Positions 41,344 to 49,229 of a stretch of DNA of 64,000 nt are shown in pieces; positions within the stretch are counted from its first letter, which is position 1, and the number at the start of each line of letters is the position of its first letter. Location of the stretch: positions 388,902 through 452,901 of the forward strand of contig NZ_JAJUXK010000006.1 of NCBI RefSeq assembly GCF_021390335.1, in the 5' to 3' direction. The position numbers and the translations under genes are program-made. Source of the stretch: Dyadobacter sp. CY343 (GTDB lineage: Bacteria > Bacteroidota > Bacteroidia > Cytophagales > Spirosomataceae). Below the pieces are notes generated by a model that searched no databases, was not told where the DNA came from, and saw only the letters and a program-made list of their open reading frames with translations.

Positions 41344-41916
41344 ATGAAAATCGGACTTTTTTTTGGGTCTTTCAATCCCATCCATATTGGACACCTGATT
41401 ATCGCTAATACCATGCACGCGACGACGGATCTGGAACAGATCTGGTTTATTGTCAGTCCGCAAAATCCCTTCAAGAAGAACAGCAGCCTATTGCACGAGT
41501 TTGACCGTTTTGACCTTGTACAGCGTGCTATCTCGGACAATCCGGCATTTAAGGCGAGCGACATGGAATTTCACATGCCCAAGCCAAGCTACACGATCGA
41601 TACGCTGATCAGGATCCAGGAAAAATTCCCTCAACACCAATTCAAGCTGATTATGGGCGAGGACAATCTGGCTCAATTTCCTAACTGGAAAAATTACGAA
41701 CAGATCCTGGAATATACAGGTCTGTACGTATACAACCGGCCCAATTCAAAAAAGCACATTTTTGGAAATCACCTGGCAGTAAAGTTCATCGAAGCGCCTC
41801 TGCTGGATATTTCGGCGACATTTATCCGAACTTCCCTGAAAAACGGAGTTTCGATCAAATACCTGGTTCCCGAATCTGTGGAGCAGCTGATCAAAATCAA
41901 GAAATTTTATCTCTGA
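41344..41916 (+). CDS. nadD: Nicotinate-nucleotide adenylyltransferase
   Basis: A 190-residue protein with the nucleotidyltransferase motif LFFGSFNPIHIGHLIIAN (HxGH) at the start and the C-terminal ISATFIRTSLKNG (ISxTxIR). It adds AMP to nicotinate mononucleotide, forming deamido-NAD in NAD synthesis. It lies 12 bases after gmk and is the last gene on this strand before the convergent lipoprotein gene. The start is the ATG at 41344. Confidence 0.96.
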   Translation: MKIGLFFGSFNPIHIGHLIIANTMHATTDLEQIWFIVSPQNPFKKNSSLLHEFDRFDLVQRAISDNPAFKASDMEFHMPKPSYTIDTLIRIQEKFPQHQFKLIMGEDNLAQFPNWKNYEQILEYTGLYVYNRPNSKKHIFGNHLAVKFIEAPLLDISATFIRTSLKNGVSIKYLVPESVEQLIKIKKFYL

Positions 41917-41917
41917 T

Positions 41918-42307
41918 CTAAAGTGGTCTTGTTTGATAAGTGATCTCTGAAAGTAATCCCACTGCATTGAATTTAAGAATCACTTTTTCAGCCTCCGATT
42001 TGGCCTTCATATCTTCACACTGAGGCCCTTTTTGTAAAAAATAGACGTAAAACTTCTGGTTTCGTTCTCCCAGCTGGTGAATATCAGGGCGGCCAAGCAA
42101 CTTGCCTATATCATCCGCAAACTTTCCTTTCAATTCTTTTTCAATAGACTTAAAATCAGCTTTTTGGGTCGAACGTGCGTTATTGCAGCCTCCCCGGTCA
42201 GCACGCCATTTTTTGAGATCCAAATTTCCTAATTTGTCCGGTGCCGAAGAACACGCTGTCAGAAAACCTATTAATATCCATGTATAAATCTTGGCCGGAA
42301 ATCTCAT
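41918..42307 (-). CDS. Putative lipoprotein
   Basis: A 129-residue protein with an N-terminal lipoprotein signal: MRFPAKIYTWILIGFLTAC with lipobox LTA-C at residue ~19. The mature part contains RGGCNNAR and DIGKLLGRPDIHQLGERNQKFYVYF, with no recognised family. The ATG at 42307 is preceded by AAGGAG eight bases upstream on the minus strand, which favours it over a GTG three codons earlier. It is convergent with nadD (2-base gap) and divergent from the NTF2-like gene. Confidence 0.78.
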   Translation of the reverse strand: MRFPAKIYTWILIGFLTACSSAPDKLGNLDLKKWRADRGGCNNARSTQKADFKSIEKELKGKFADDIGKLLGRPDIHQLGERNQKFYVYFLQKGPQCEDMKAKSEAEKVILKFNAVGLLSEITYQTRPL

Positions 42308-42367
42308 TTTAAACACTCCTTCGTTAAGTTTAAATCTATCCGCGAAGCTACTTATACTTCTCCTGAC

Positions 42368-42796
42368 ATGAAATTCATTTTGCTGTTTTTGATCCAGTTT
42401 TCATTTGTTCTGTCCGCAAATGCCCAACTGTCACAACCAATCGACGGAACCGACTGTGCGCGGCAGTTTTTTAATGCATTGCAGGAAAAGGATATAAATG
42501 CATTGGAAGGCATTCTCACTGCCGACTTTACGGTTGTAAGCTTCAATGGACAAACGATCAACCGGCAGCAACTTATTCAAACAGTGAACGATGGACTCCT
42601 CGTTGTAGAATCCGGCATGATATCGGGCATTAGTACAAGAAATTATCGCGATGTAGCGATTGTAACAGGATTGTGGAGTATCAGGGCGCGGTTCAGAAAT
42701 AACAGCTTTCAGGGCGATCTTTCATTTATGGCGGTATGCACCCGAAGCGGGGCAAAATGGCAGGTATCGGCAGTCCAACTCACGCCGGTCCAATAA
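42368..42796 (+). CDS. Exported SnoaL/NTF2-like (DUF4440-type) protein
   Basis: A 142-residue protein. Residues 1-18 (FILLFLIQFSFVLSANA) are a signal peptide, and the mature part has the cone-like NTF2 pattern: CARQFFNALQEKDINALEGILTADFTVVSFNGQTINRQQLIQTVNDG, then RDVAIVTGLWSIRARF. The family includes enzymes and ligand-binding proteins; catalytic residues are not assigned. It ends at a terminator shared with the AraC gene on the other strand. Confidence 0.8.
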   Translation: MKFILLFLIQFSFVLSANAQLSQPIDGTDCARQFFNALQEKDINALEGILTADFTVVSFNGQTINRQQLIQTVNDGLLVVESGMISGISTRNYRDVAIVTGLWSIRARFRNNSFQGDLSFMAVCTRSGAKWQVSAVQLTPVQ

Positions 42797-42811
42797 GTCC
42801 GTATAAACGAA

Positions 42812-42838
42812 AAAAAGGAGCCTATTGAGCTCCTTTTT
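42812..42838. terminator. Bidirectional rho-independent terminator
   Basis: AAAAAGGAGC (42812-42821) and GCTCCTTTTT (42829-42838) pair across a 7-base loop; runs of A and T flank the core on both strands, so it can end both the NTF2-like gene and the AraC gene. Confidence 0.85.
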
Positions 42839-42858
42839 AATTGATATTCATGTAATTT

Positions 42859-43788
42859 CTAAACGTTCATCAGCGATTCACGACGGCGCATTTTGCCAGC
42901 CGGAATACCAAACATCATTTTGAAACGACGGCAGAAATAGGCGGTGTCCTTATAGCCTACATCTGAACCGATCGCGCGAATACTTTTCTTCGAAGTACGC
43001 AGCAAATCAACCGCTTTTTCCATACGCTGGTATTCAATATAATCCTGTGGGTTGATCCCGGTCAGCATTTTAAAATATTGACCTACATAATCCTCAGAAA
43101 CATTCGCGACGTTGGCAAGTACTTTGTTCGAAAGATCTCCGCCCAGATTGTCTTTAATATAAGCGAAAATGTCAATCAGACGTGGATCCTTGAAATACGT
43201 ACTGTTCGTAACCAGCTGCTCAACAAACAATTTGTTTTTCAGAATGTAACGAATAATCTCAATAACCACCTCTTCCGTTTTGATCTTGATAATGCGTCCC
43301 TTTCCAGGAGTATCGAGCATATCTTCTGTCAATATCTGGTTGATAGTCGCTGCAATCTGATCGTCTCTTTTGATCAAAAACGGAGGTACATCCAGGGAAG
43401 TGAAGAAGTTGACCGTATCAAAAACCTTTGCTTCGAAAGATATCAGTCCAAATGAGTTGGGTAGTTTTCCAATTAATGCAGGATCGTGACCAGCGTCGAT
43501 ATAGTTATCACGGTTGGTCATAAACTCCTCGTTCGAAACCGTTTTCGCAGTCTGCGTATTTCCGTAAGTCACAGTCGCATGTTTTCCGCCTGGAATAAAA
43601 AGCATATCGCCTTCCTCCACACGCTGCGATTCCTCTGACCCGAAAGAAACTTCACCGTCGTACAAAATCGTAAGCGAATTCTGGACGTCGTAGAAATTTT
43701 TAATCGTAATAGGTTGCAAAATCCGTATATGACGGGCTTTCACGAATTTCACCCCTAAAGATTCAATAATCTTATTATAATCTTCCAT
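42859..43788 (-). CDS. AraC-family transcriptional regulator
   Basis: A 309-residue regulator. The N-terminal half is a cupin-type sensing region (SLTILYDGEVSFGSEESQRVEEGDMLFIPGGKHATVTYG), and the last ~100 residues hold two helix-turn-helix motifs: LSNKVLANVANVSEDYVGQYFKMLTGINPQDYIEYQRMEKAVDLL and IRAIGSDVGYKDTAYFCRRFKMMFGIPAGKMRR. The ligand is unknown. Two TTGTACAA palindromes overlap its own promoter and are candidate operators. The gene lies just downstream of an acyl-CoA dehydrogenase gene, separated by an A+T-rich terminator. It is monocistronic, with a shared terminator at its 3' end. Confidence 0.9.
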   Translation of the reverse strand: MEDYNKIIESLGVKFVKARHIRILQPITIKNFYDVQNSLTILYDGEVSFGSEESQRVEEGDMLFIPGGKHATVTYGNTQTAKTVSNEEFMTNRDNYIDAGHDPALIGKLPNSFGLISFEAKVFDTVNFFTSLDVPPFLIKRDDQIAATINQILTEDMLDTPGKGRIIKIKTEEVVIEIIRYILKNKLFVEQLVTNSTYFKDPRLIDIFAYIKDNLGGDLSNKVLANVANVSEDYVGQYFKMLTGINPQDYIEYQRMEKAVDLLRTSKKSIRAIGSDVGYKDTAYFCRRFKMMFGIPAGKMRRRESLMNV

Positions 43789-43831
43789 ACGTGATATGTT
43801 TAAGGGTCCTTTTGACCGTAACTTTCAATTT

Positions 43832-43868
43832 TTGTACAAATCTAATAAATTGTACAAAACTAATACAA
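43832..43868 (-). promoter_or_regulatory. Promoter and twin TTGTACAA palindromes of the AraC gene
   Basis: The perfect 8-base palindrome TTGTACAA occurs at 43832-43839 and 43850-43857, 18 bases apart. On the minus strand each overlaps a TAnnTTTG box: TAGATTTG (43844-43837), preceded at 21 bases by TTG (43868-43866), and TAGTTTTG (43862-43855). They are candidate autoregulatory operators. Confidence 0.55.
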
Positions 43869-43886
43869 GTATAGATTGACAAAAAT

Positions 43887-43915
43887 TCAAAAAAAATGAT
43901 ATTTTGATATCATTT
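43887..43915 (-). terminator. A+T-rich hairpin terminator after acyl-CoA dehydrogenase
   Basis: AAATGATAT (43894-43902) and ATATCATTT (43907-43915) form a perfect 9-bp stem with a 4-base loop. On the minus strand the stem is followed by a T-run, consistent with termination after the acyl-CoA dehydrogenase stop; the stem is A+T-rich and weak. Confidence 0.5.
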
Positions 43916-43960
43916 AAATCCAAGATTCAGAATAAAATGGATTAGATCTTCTGAAATCAA

Positions 43961-45100
43961 CTATTTAAGTAGCTCCCTGGCTATTACGAGTTTTTGTATT
44001 TCAGAGGTACCCTCATAAATCTGCGTAATTTTCGCGTCGCGCATGTGCCGCTCCACGTGATATTCTTTTACGTATCCATAGCCGCCGTGTACCTGCACAG
44101 CCTCGGTAGTGACCCACATTGCAACATCGGATGCAAATAATTTAGCCATCGCCGCAGCTTGTACGTAATCTTTTCCCTCGTCTTTCATACGGGCTGATTT
44201 ATAGACAAGTAACCGCGCCGCCTCTATTTTTGTCGCCATTTCCGACAGCTTAAACTGAATTGCCTGATGATCGCTGATCGGCTTACCGAAAGTTTTCCGC
44301 TCTTTGGAATATTTCAAGGAAAGCTCAAATGCGCCGGCAGCGATTCCCAGCGCCTGGGCGGCAATACCGATCCTGCCACCATTCAGCACATTCATCGCAA
44401 ACTTGAACCCGAATCCGTCGTCCCCTATTCTGTTCTCCTTCGGAACCTTCACATCAGAGAACATCAAAGTATGTGTATCCGAAGCACGAATGCCCATTTT
44501 GTCTTCTTTTTTACCAACCTCAAAACCTTCCACACCCTTCTCCACCAGAAACGCATTGATCCCTTTGTGCCTTTTCTCAGGGTCTGTCTGGGCGATTATG
44601 ACGCAAACGTCCGAAGTATTTCCATTTGTTATCCAGTTCTTGGTCCCGTTCAGCAGATAATAACCGCCCCGATCGACAGCCGTGGTGTGCTGGGAAGTGG
44701 CGTCAGAACCAGCTTCTGGCTCCGATAAGCAGAATGCGCCGATCATTTCGCCGGTGGCAAGCCGGCTCAGATATTTTTGTTTGATCGCTTCCGTTCCATA
44801 TTTTTCAATTCCCCAGCATACCAGCGAATTATTTACCGACATAATTACACCGGCCGACGCATCGATCTTTGAAATCTCCTCCATCGCAAGTACGTAGGAG
44901 AGCGTATCCATTCCGCTGCCATTATAATCCGGCGAAACCATCATTCCCAAAAACCCGAGTTCCCCCATCTTTTTGAGTAGCTCAGGATCAAATTTCTGGG
45001 CGTTATCCCGCTCAATCACTTCCGGCAACAATTCGTTTTGTGCAAAATAGCGGGCAGCATCCCGAACAGCCAGGTGCTCTTCGCTCAGGTTAAAATCCAT
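43961..45100 (-). CDS. Acyl-CoA dehydrogenase
   Basis: A 379-residue flavoprotein oxidising acyl-CoA to enoyl-CoA. Motifs are GAFCLSEPEAGSDAT near residue 125 (FAD/substrate binding), TNGNTSDVCVIIAQT, and the C-terminal QIYEGTSEIQKLVIARELL with the catalytic Glu. The length is typical of short-chain family members. I start at ATG 45100 (MDFNLSEEHLAVRDAAR), the usual beginning; an upstream ATG at 45127 would add nine residues. A TTG-N20-TATTTTTG promoter overlaps a GGTATGC palindrome just upstream, suggesting regulation. No beta-oxidation partner genes are nearby. Confidence 0.93.
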   Translation of the reverse strand: MDFNLSEEHLAVRDAARYFAQNELLPEVIERDNAQKFDPELLKKMGELGFLGMMVSPDYNGSGMDTLSYVLAMEEISKIDASAGVIMSVNNSLVCWGIEKYGTEAIKQKYLSRLATGEMIGAFCLSEPEAGSDATSQHTTAVDRGGYYLLNGTKNWITNGNTSDVCVIIAQTDPEKRHKGINAFLVEKGVEGFEVGKKEDKMGIRASDTHTLMFSDVKVPKENRIGDDGFGFKFAMNVLNGGRIGIAAQALGIAAGAFELSLKYSKERKTFGKPISDHQAIQFKLSEMATKIEAARLLVYKSARMKDEGKDYVQAAAMAKLFASDVAMWVTTEAVQVHGGYGYVKEYHVERHMRDAKITQIYEGTSEIQKLVIARELLK

Positions 45101-45159
45101 TCCATTTAATTGTCCGCTAAATGCCATACCGTACGGTGGTTACAAAATATGATCTTTAT

Positions 45160-45197
45160 CAAAAATAGATTTTTGCCTGACGGTATGCAAGCATACC
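45160..45197 (-). promoter_or_regulatory. Acyl-CoA dehydrogenase promoter overlapped by a palindrome
   Basis: On the minus strand TTG (45190-45188) stands 20 bases from TATTTTTG (45167-45160). GGTATGC/GCATACC (45182-45188 and 45191-45197) is a perfect inverted repeat spanning the -33 box, placed like a repressor operator. A 10-base palindrome ACCGTACGGT at 45128-45137 lies over the alternative ATG and shares ACGGTATG with it. Confidence 0.5.
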
Positions 45198-45254
45198 TTT
45201 TTTCCTTTATATTAAAACTTTACTATTAGCTACTCATTATCAGGAAACTTGTTT

Positions 45255-45262
45255 TAAGTTTG
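45255..45262 (+). promoter_or_regulatory. Probable -7 element before the polytopic protein pair
   Basis: TAAGTTTG matches TAnnTTTG 25 bases before the ATG at 45287. A -33 TTG at the right spacing was not found. Confidence 0.45.
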
Positions 45263-45286
45263 CGCCTTGATTTCGACAGATTTTAG

Positions 45287-46558
45287 ATGCCTGTTCTTAC
45301 CGTTTTTTACATTAAGCTCCTCATTAATCTGGGGTTGACACTGGGAATCATCTGGACAATTACCCGGTCCGATCTTTTTTCACGCTGGCAGTCAGGCAAT
45401 GATAAGCTGGTCTTTGGCCTTAGTTTTCTCCTCTTTCGCTTTGTGCCATGGATCGGCATTTTCCTGATAGTAAACGAAGAGCCCAGGGGCGATATTCCTT
45501 TCTTTTTCTATAAAGCAGTTGCGGCAAAAGCAGGCGGTTTCGTGTACCGCGACTTCTGGTCTTACCACGCTCCATTGTATGCATATATCATAAGTATTCC
45601 CGTTTGGCTATGGCACAATGCGCGCGCGATCGTACTTTTTATGGTTTTGATGGAAGCTGGCATTCTGTGGCTTACTTATCAAACGTATAAAAGCCGCTCT
45701 CCCCGTGCATTGCAGCTGGCTATCATCTATTTCTTACTGCCTGCGGGTTTTATGTACATTCTTGTGGATGGTCAGGAAGAAGTTTGGTTCTGGGGCGCGG
45801 CGCTGCTGATGTGGCGGTATACCTTAAAACAAACCGTGAATTACGAGATCGGCCTGGGAATACTCTATGCGATCGCTTTGCTGACTATTAAAGTAACATT
45901 TATACTATTGCTTCCTGCGGTTTTGGTTTTAGTTAAAAAACCTTTAAAAATGCTGATCGTCATGGCGGCGATCGGTCTGCCGGCTGTCGGCTTTCTATAC
46001 TGGCAGATCGGCGATCTGTTTCTCATGCCGATCAGGCACACCGAGCAATTAATGACGCCCAATCTGTTCTCTGTCGGCCGACCGTTCATCGAGTTGTTTG
46101 TTAAGATCGATGCCAAAAATTCGGGACTGCTCAACTGGTTTGGACTATTATTCACCGTATTTGTGCCTGTTTTCATGGCTTTCAAATCGCGCCACAAACA
46201 CATTAATCAGGTATTACCGAGCATATTTATCGCTTGCTTTGTATGTATGATGATATTTCAGGCCAGCGCAATGGGCGCCTATGTGATCGCATATCTAATG
46301 GCGGTGATTTTCGAAATCATTGATATCCGCAAAACAGTCCACGTTGTTGTACTGCTGGCACTGAACTGGCTCACTGTTGTTCAGCCTTTCGTTTGGGTTT
46401 ATATCAAACAGCCCGCATATACGTCACTCGGCATGTTCGGCGACATTTCATTCTTGTTTGAATACATCCTGGAAATACTGAATGTGCTTTGCTTCCTCTG
46501 GATACTCCGGGAAACTTACCGCAAGATCGCACCTTCCGAAAACCTCGCATTGGCATGA
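45287..46558 (+). CDS. Polytopic membrane protein, possible GT-C glycosyltransferase (paralogue 1)
   Basis: A 423-residue protein with about ten membrane segments, the first at residues ~7-25. The first extracytoplasmic loop holds YRDFWSYHAPLYAY (from residue ~87), and VDGQEEVWFWGAAL lies near 160. Acidic and aromatic residues in the first loop are seen in GT-C enzymes of the GT39, GT83 and GT87 type, so an integral glycosyltransferase is a fair guess, not a firm call. It overlaps the next gene by four bases (ATGA) and shares the same motifs with it, so the two are tandem duplicates. Confidence 0.75.
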   Translation: MPVLTVFYIKLLINLGLTLGIIWTITRSDLFSRWQSGNDKLVFGLSFLLFRFVPWIGIFLIVNEEPRGDIPFFFYKAVAAKAGGFVYRDFWSYHAPLYAYIISIPVWLWHNARAIVLFMVLMEAGILWLTYQTYKSRSPRALQLAIIYFLLPAGFMYILVDGQEEVWFWGAALLMWRYTLKQTVNYEIGLGILYAIALLTIKVTFILLLPAVLVLVKKPLKMLIVMAAIGLPAVGFLYWQIGDLFLMPIRHTEQLMTPNLFSVGRPFIELFVKIDAKNSGLLNWFGLLFTVFVPVFMAFKSRHKHINQVLPSIFIACFVCMMIFQASAMGAYVIAYLMAVIFEIIDIRKTVHVVVLLALNWLTVVQPFVWVYIKQPAYTSLGMFGDISFLFEYILEILNVLCFLWILRETYRKIAPSENLALA

Positions 46559-47796
46559 ATATCGTTCTGGCCAAATTAGGCATCAGTCTGCTTTGCCTTC
46601 TTGTAATTGTTTTCCTGCTATTTTTCAAAAACAGGCTGATTACCTGGCTCGATAGAAAATCGGTTGAAAAAACGCTTCTGGTAAGCTGGACAATACTCAG
46701 GCTGCTCCCCTTCCTCGCAATCTATATTGTCGCCGGCATGGAAACCACTTCCGACGTGAACGGATTTTGGGATGAAGGTAGCAAAGCTTCGCTGGGTCAG
46801 GTAGTTTACAGAGATTTCTGGTCGCCTTATTCTCCGTTATATCCCTATTTTTTAGGTATCTGGCTAAAATTCTGGTTCAATGCCAAGATGATCGTCCTGA
46901 CAATGGCGGCGATGGATGGGGTTGCATTGCTGCTCAGCTATCACTTTTTCAGGGCCTTCCAGTCAAAAGGCAAGCTCCTGTTCTTATCGATTATATATTT
47001 ATTGCTGCCCGGCTCGCTGGTACTCTGCATTGTGGGCGCGCAGGAAGATGTATGGATGTGGCTTTTTGTAATACTTGCCTACCTCGTCCGCGAGCGCACT
47101 TTAAGGGTTGAATGGTATGCAGTGATCCTTGCGATCGGGCTATTAATGACCAAGGCGATATTTGTATTAATACTCGTGCCGCTTTTTTTACTGGAAAAAG
47201 AAAAAATGCGGTTCCTGATTCCTATGGTATTAATAGGAATTGCCTCACTCGCTATATTATACCCGCTGGTAGGCTGGGAATTCACGCAGCCACTCGACGA
47301 AGCACAAACGTTGCGCGCACCTAATATACCCTCGATCATTAATCCTTTGTTTCACAATGCGATTGGTGTGGGAGAGAAGTTCTGGAACTGGATCGGGCTG
47401 GTATTGTCTGTGGGCCTCGCTACGCTGGCGGCCTGGCGAATGCGCCACTCCGACTTCCGCATTATGCTTTCGCGCGTTTGGATCATTTTGTACGCGACGA
47501 TGATGATCGTTCAGCAAAGTGCTTACAGTAACTATATCTTTCTGTTTCTGTTACCATTGGTCTTCTACACGATCGATTGGAAGAACAAAGTGCAGTTAAC
47601 CCTCTTCTTCGCATATAATGTGCTTTGTGTAGTCCACCCTTCTTTCTGGTGGCGGCTGGGAATGCCCTGCTACATGACACCTTCCGATACCTCCGCTTCC
47701 TCGGACTTGCTGCTGGATTATTCCATGCAGGTGTCGATTGTAGCGCTCACCGGCTATTTTATCTGGCTGGCTTTCCCGAAGTCAAAAGAAGTTTAA
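46555..47796 (+). CDS. Polytopic membrane protein, possible GT-C glycosyltransferase (paralogue 2)
   Basis: A 413-residue protein with about ten membrane segments. It shares with the upstream gene the first-loop motif YRDFWSPYSPLYPY at ~85 and GAQEDVWMWLFVIL at ~162, the same positions as in its neighbour, plus a similar final arrangement. The duplicates could act together or have different acceptors. I choose ATG 46555 (MNIVLAKLGIS), which overlaps the upstream stop; a longer frame opens at 46489 inside that gene. The next gene on the strand is the MutS-like ATPase, 61 bases downstream. Confidence 0.75.
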   Translation: MNIVLAKLGISLLCLLVIVFLLFFKNRLITWLDRKSVEKTLLVSWTILRLLPFLAIYIVAGMETTSDVNGFWDEGSKASLGQVVYRDFWSPYSPLYPYFLGIWLKFWFNAKMIVLTMAAMDGVALLLSYHFFRAFQSKGKLLFLSIIYLLLPGSLVLCIVGAQEDVWMWLFVILAYLVRERTLRVEWYAVILAIGLLMTKAIFVLILVPLFLLEKEKMRFLIPMVLIGIASLAILYPLVGWEFTQPLDEAQTLRAPNIPSIINPLFHNAIGVGEKFWNWIGLVLSVGLATLAAWRMRHSDFRIMLSRVWIILYATMMIVQQSAYSNYIFLFLLPLVFYTIDWKNKVQLTLFFAYNVLCVVHPSFWWRLGMPCYMTPSDTSASSDLLLDYSMQVSIVALTGYFIWLAFPKSKEV

Positions 47797-47857
47797 CTTT
47801 CTTTAACGCGCCACTAACCAAGCCCGTTTTTACATTTGGAGAACCATATATCTTCAA

Positions 47858-49201
47858 ATGCAACCCGTTGACCAGCATACACTTTACGAACTTCAAATAC
47901 TTGCGGAGCGGAAAGGCGCATTCAGTGCTTTGCAGTTTTTTGACAAAACCCTCACCCAGGGTGGCAGTGATTACCTGAAAACCCTGCTATCGAAACCCAG
48001 GTCCACACTCGCCGAAGTCCAGGCATTCCAGCAACTCATAAAGACCATTTTAAAGACACCTGCCACCTGCCTGATCGATATTCCCCGATCCTATATTATG
48101 GCGGCAGAGGGATATTCTTCGCTGAGTGTGGCGCATTCCATGTCGCAGGATGCGGTAATGCACTGGCTGGACACATTGGTATATTATATCAAAAGTCCGG
48201 AGGAATTTTATCGCATTCAGAGTGGCTTAATGGCGACGCTGAGAATGCTCCGGGCAATGCAGCTGATGTTGATAAATATGCAGGATCTTGAAATACCACA
48301 GGATATTCAGGATGATATTCAATTCATCAGCAATTTTCTCTCTACTCCTACGATTCGTTCCTTTTTGAAGCAGAATGAAAATGATATTGCCAAAACGAAA
48401 GTATTCAGTATTGACTACTATTTCAGGGTTTCAAATGCAAAAGCACTTCGCAGGCTGCTGGACATATTCTATCGTTTTGACGCGTACCGCTCGATTGCGA
48501 AAACCACCGAACTACATGCACTGACTTTTCCAGATTTCGATAACGCTACCCAGGAATTTGCCGCGACGGGGATCAAACATCCTTTGATACCAAATGGTGT
48601 CGCAAATGATATTCATATTGATCTGAACAAAAGTGTCTGCATTATTACCGGTGCCAATACAAGCGGAAAAACCACATTTCTCAAAGCCTGCGGGCTGGCA
48701 ATATACCTGGCGCACCTGGGCTTACCTGTTCCCGCAACTAGCATAACTTTGCCATTTTTTGACAGATTATTTACGTCAATTCACCTGGCTGACGATCTTA
48801 CTTCGGGATACAGTCACTTTTATAATGAAATGATGCGGGTAAAAAGTATTGCTGAGGCTTTGCAGCAGGGAGACAGGTGTTTTGTACTGGTAGATGAAAT
48901 TTTTCGGGGTACTAACCAGGAAGATGCATTTCACTGCTCTAAAATGGTGCTGGACGGTTTTTGTAAATATCCCGGGTCATATTTTATGATTTCAACCCAC
49001 TTGCTTGAACTGGCAGAAGGCTACATGCATGCAGAATTTGCCGTCAACAAGTGCTTTAAAACGACTGTCCTGGGTGATCAATTTAAAAATTCATTCAAAA
49101 TAGCAGATGGAATTGCCTATGAAAAGGTGGGCAGCCTGATTATGAATGCAGTTGGTATTACCTCCATTTTCGAAAAAGCAAAAAGGCTCCCGCAAATGTG
49201 A
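47858..49201 (+). CDS. Stand-alone MutS-like ATPase
   Basis: A 447-residue protein with the MutS core (domain III-like helices, then ATPase) but without the mismatch-binding N-terminal domain. Walker A GANTSGKTTFLKACG lies near residue 264, the signature serine-rich region DDLTSGYSHFYNEMMRV near 312, and Walker B FVLVDEIFRGTNQEDA near 344. Shorter MutS proteins of this type are common in Bacteroidota; roles in recombination, rather than mismatch repair, have been suggested for related groups. The last bases overlap a hairpin that terminates serS on the other strand. It is unrelated in position to mutL at 57.7 kb. Confidence 0.87.
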   Translation: MQPVDQHTLYELQILAERKGAFSALQFFDKTLTQGGSDYLKTLLSKPRSTLAEVQAFQQLIKTILKTPATCLIDIPRSYIMAAEGYSSLSVAHSMSQDAVMHWLDTLVYYIKSPEEFYRIQSGLMATLRMLRAMQLMLINMQDLEIPQDIQDDIQFISNFLSTPTIRSFLKQNENDIAKTKVFSIDYYFRVSNAKALRRLLDIFYRFDAYRSIAKTTELHALTFPDFDNATQEFAATGIKHPLIPNGVANDIHIDLNKSVCIITGANTSGKTTFLKACGLAIYLAHLGLPVPATSITLPFFDRLFTSIHLADDLTSGYSHFYNEMMRVKSIAEALQQGDRCFVLVDEIFRGTNQEDAFHCSKMVLDGFCKYPGSYFMISTHLLELAEGYMHAEFAVNKCFKTTVLGDQFKNSFKIADGIAYEKVGSLIMNAVGITSIFEKAKRLPQM

Positions 49202-49209
49202 GAGCCTTT
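49182..49209 (-). terminator. Terminator of serS overlapping the MutS-like stop
   Basis: AAAGGCTC (49182-49189) and GAGCCTTT (49202-49209) form an 8-bp stem with a 12-base loop; on the minus strand a run of T follows. It overlaps the MutS-like stop codon at 49199-49201 and can also end that gene. Confidence 0.7.
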
Positions 49210-49229
49210 CAATATCTTGATTCTTTCTA

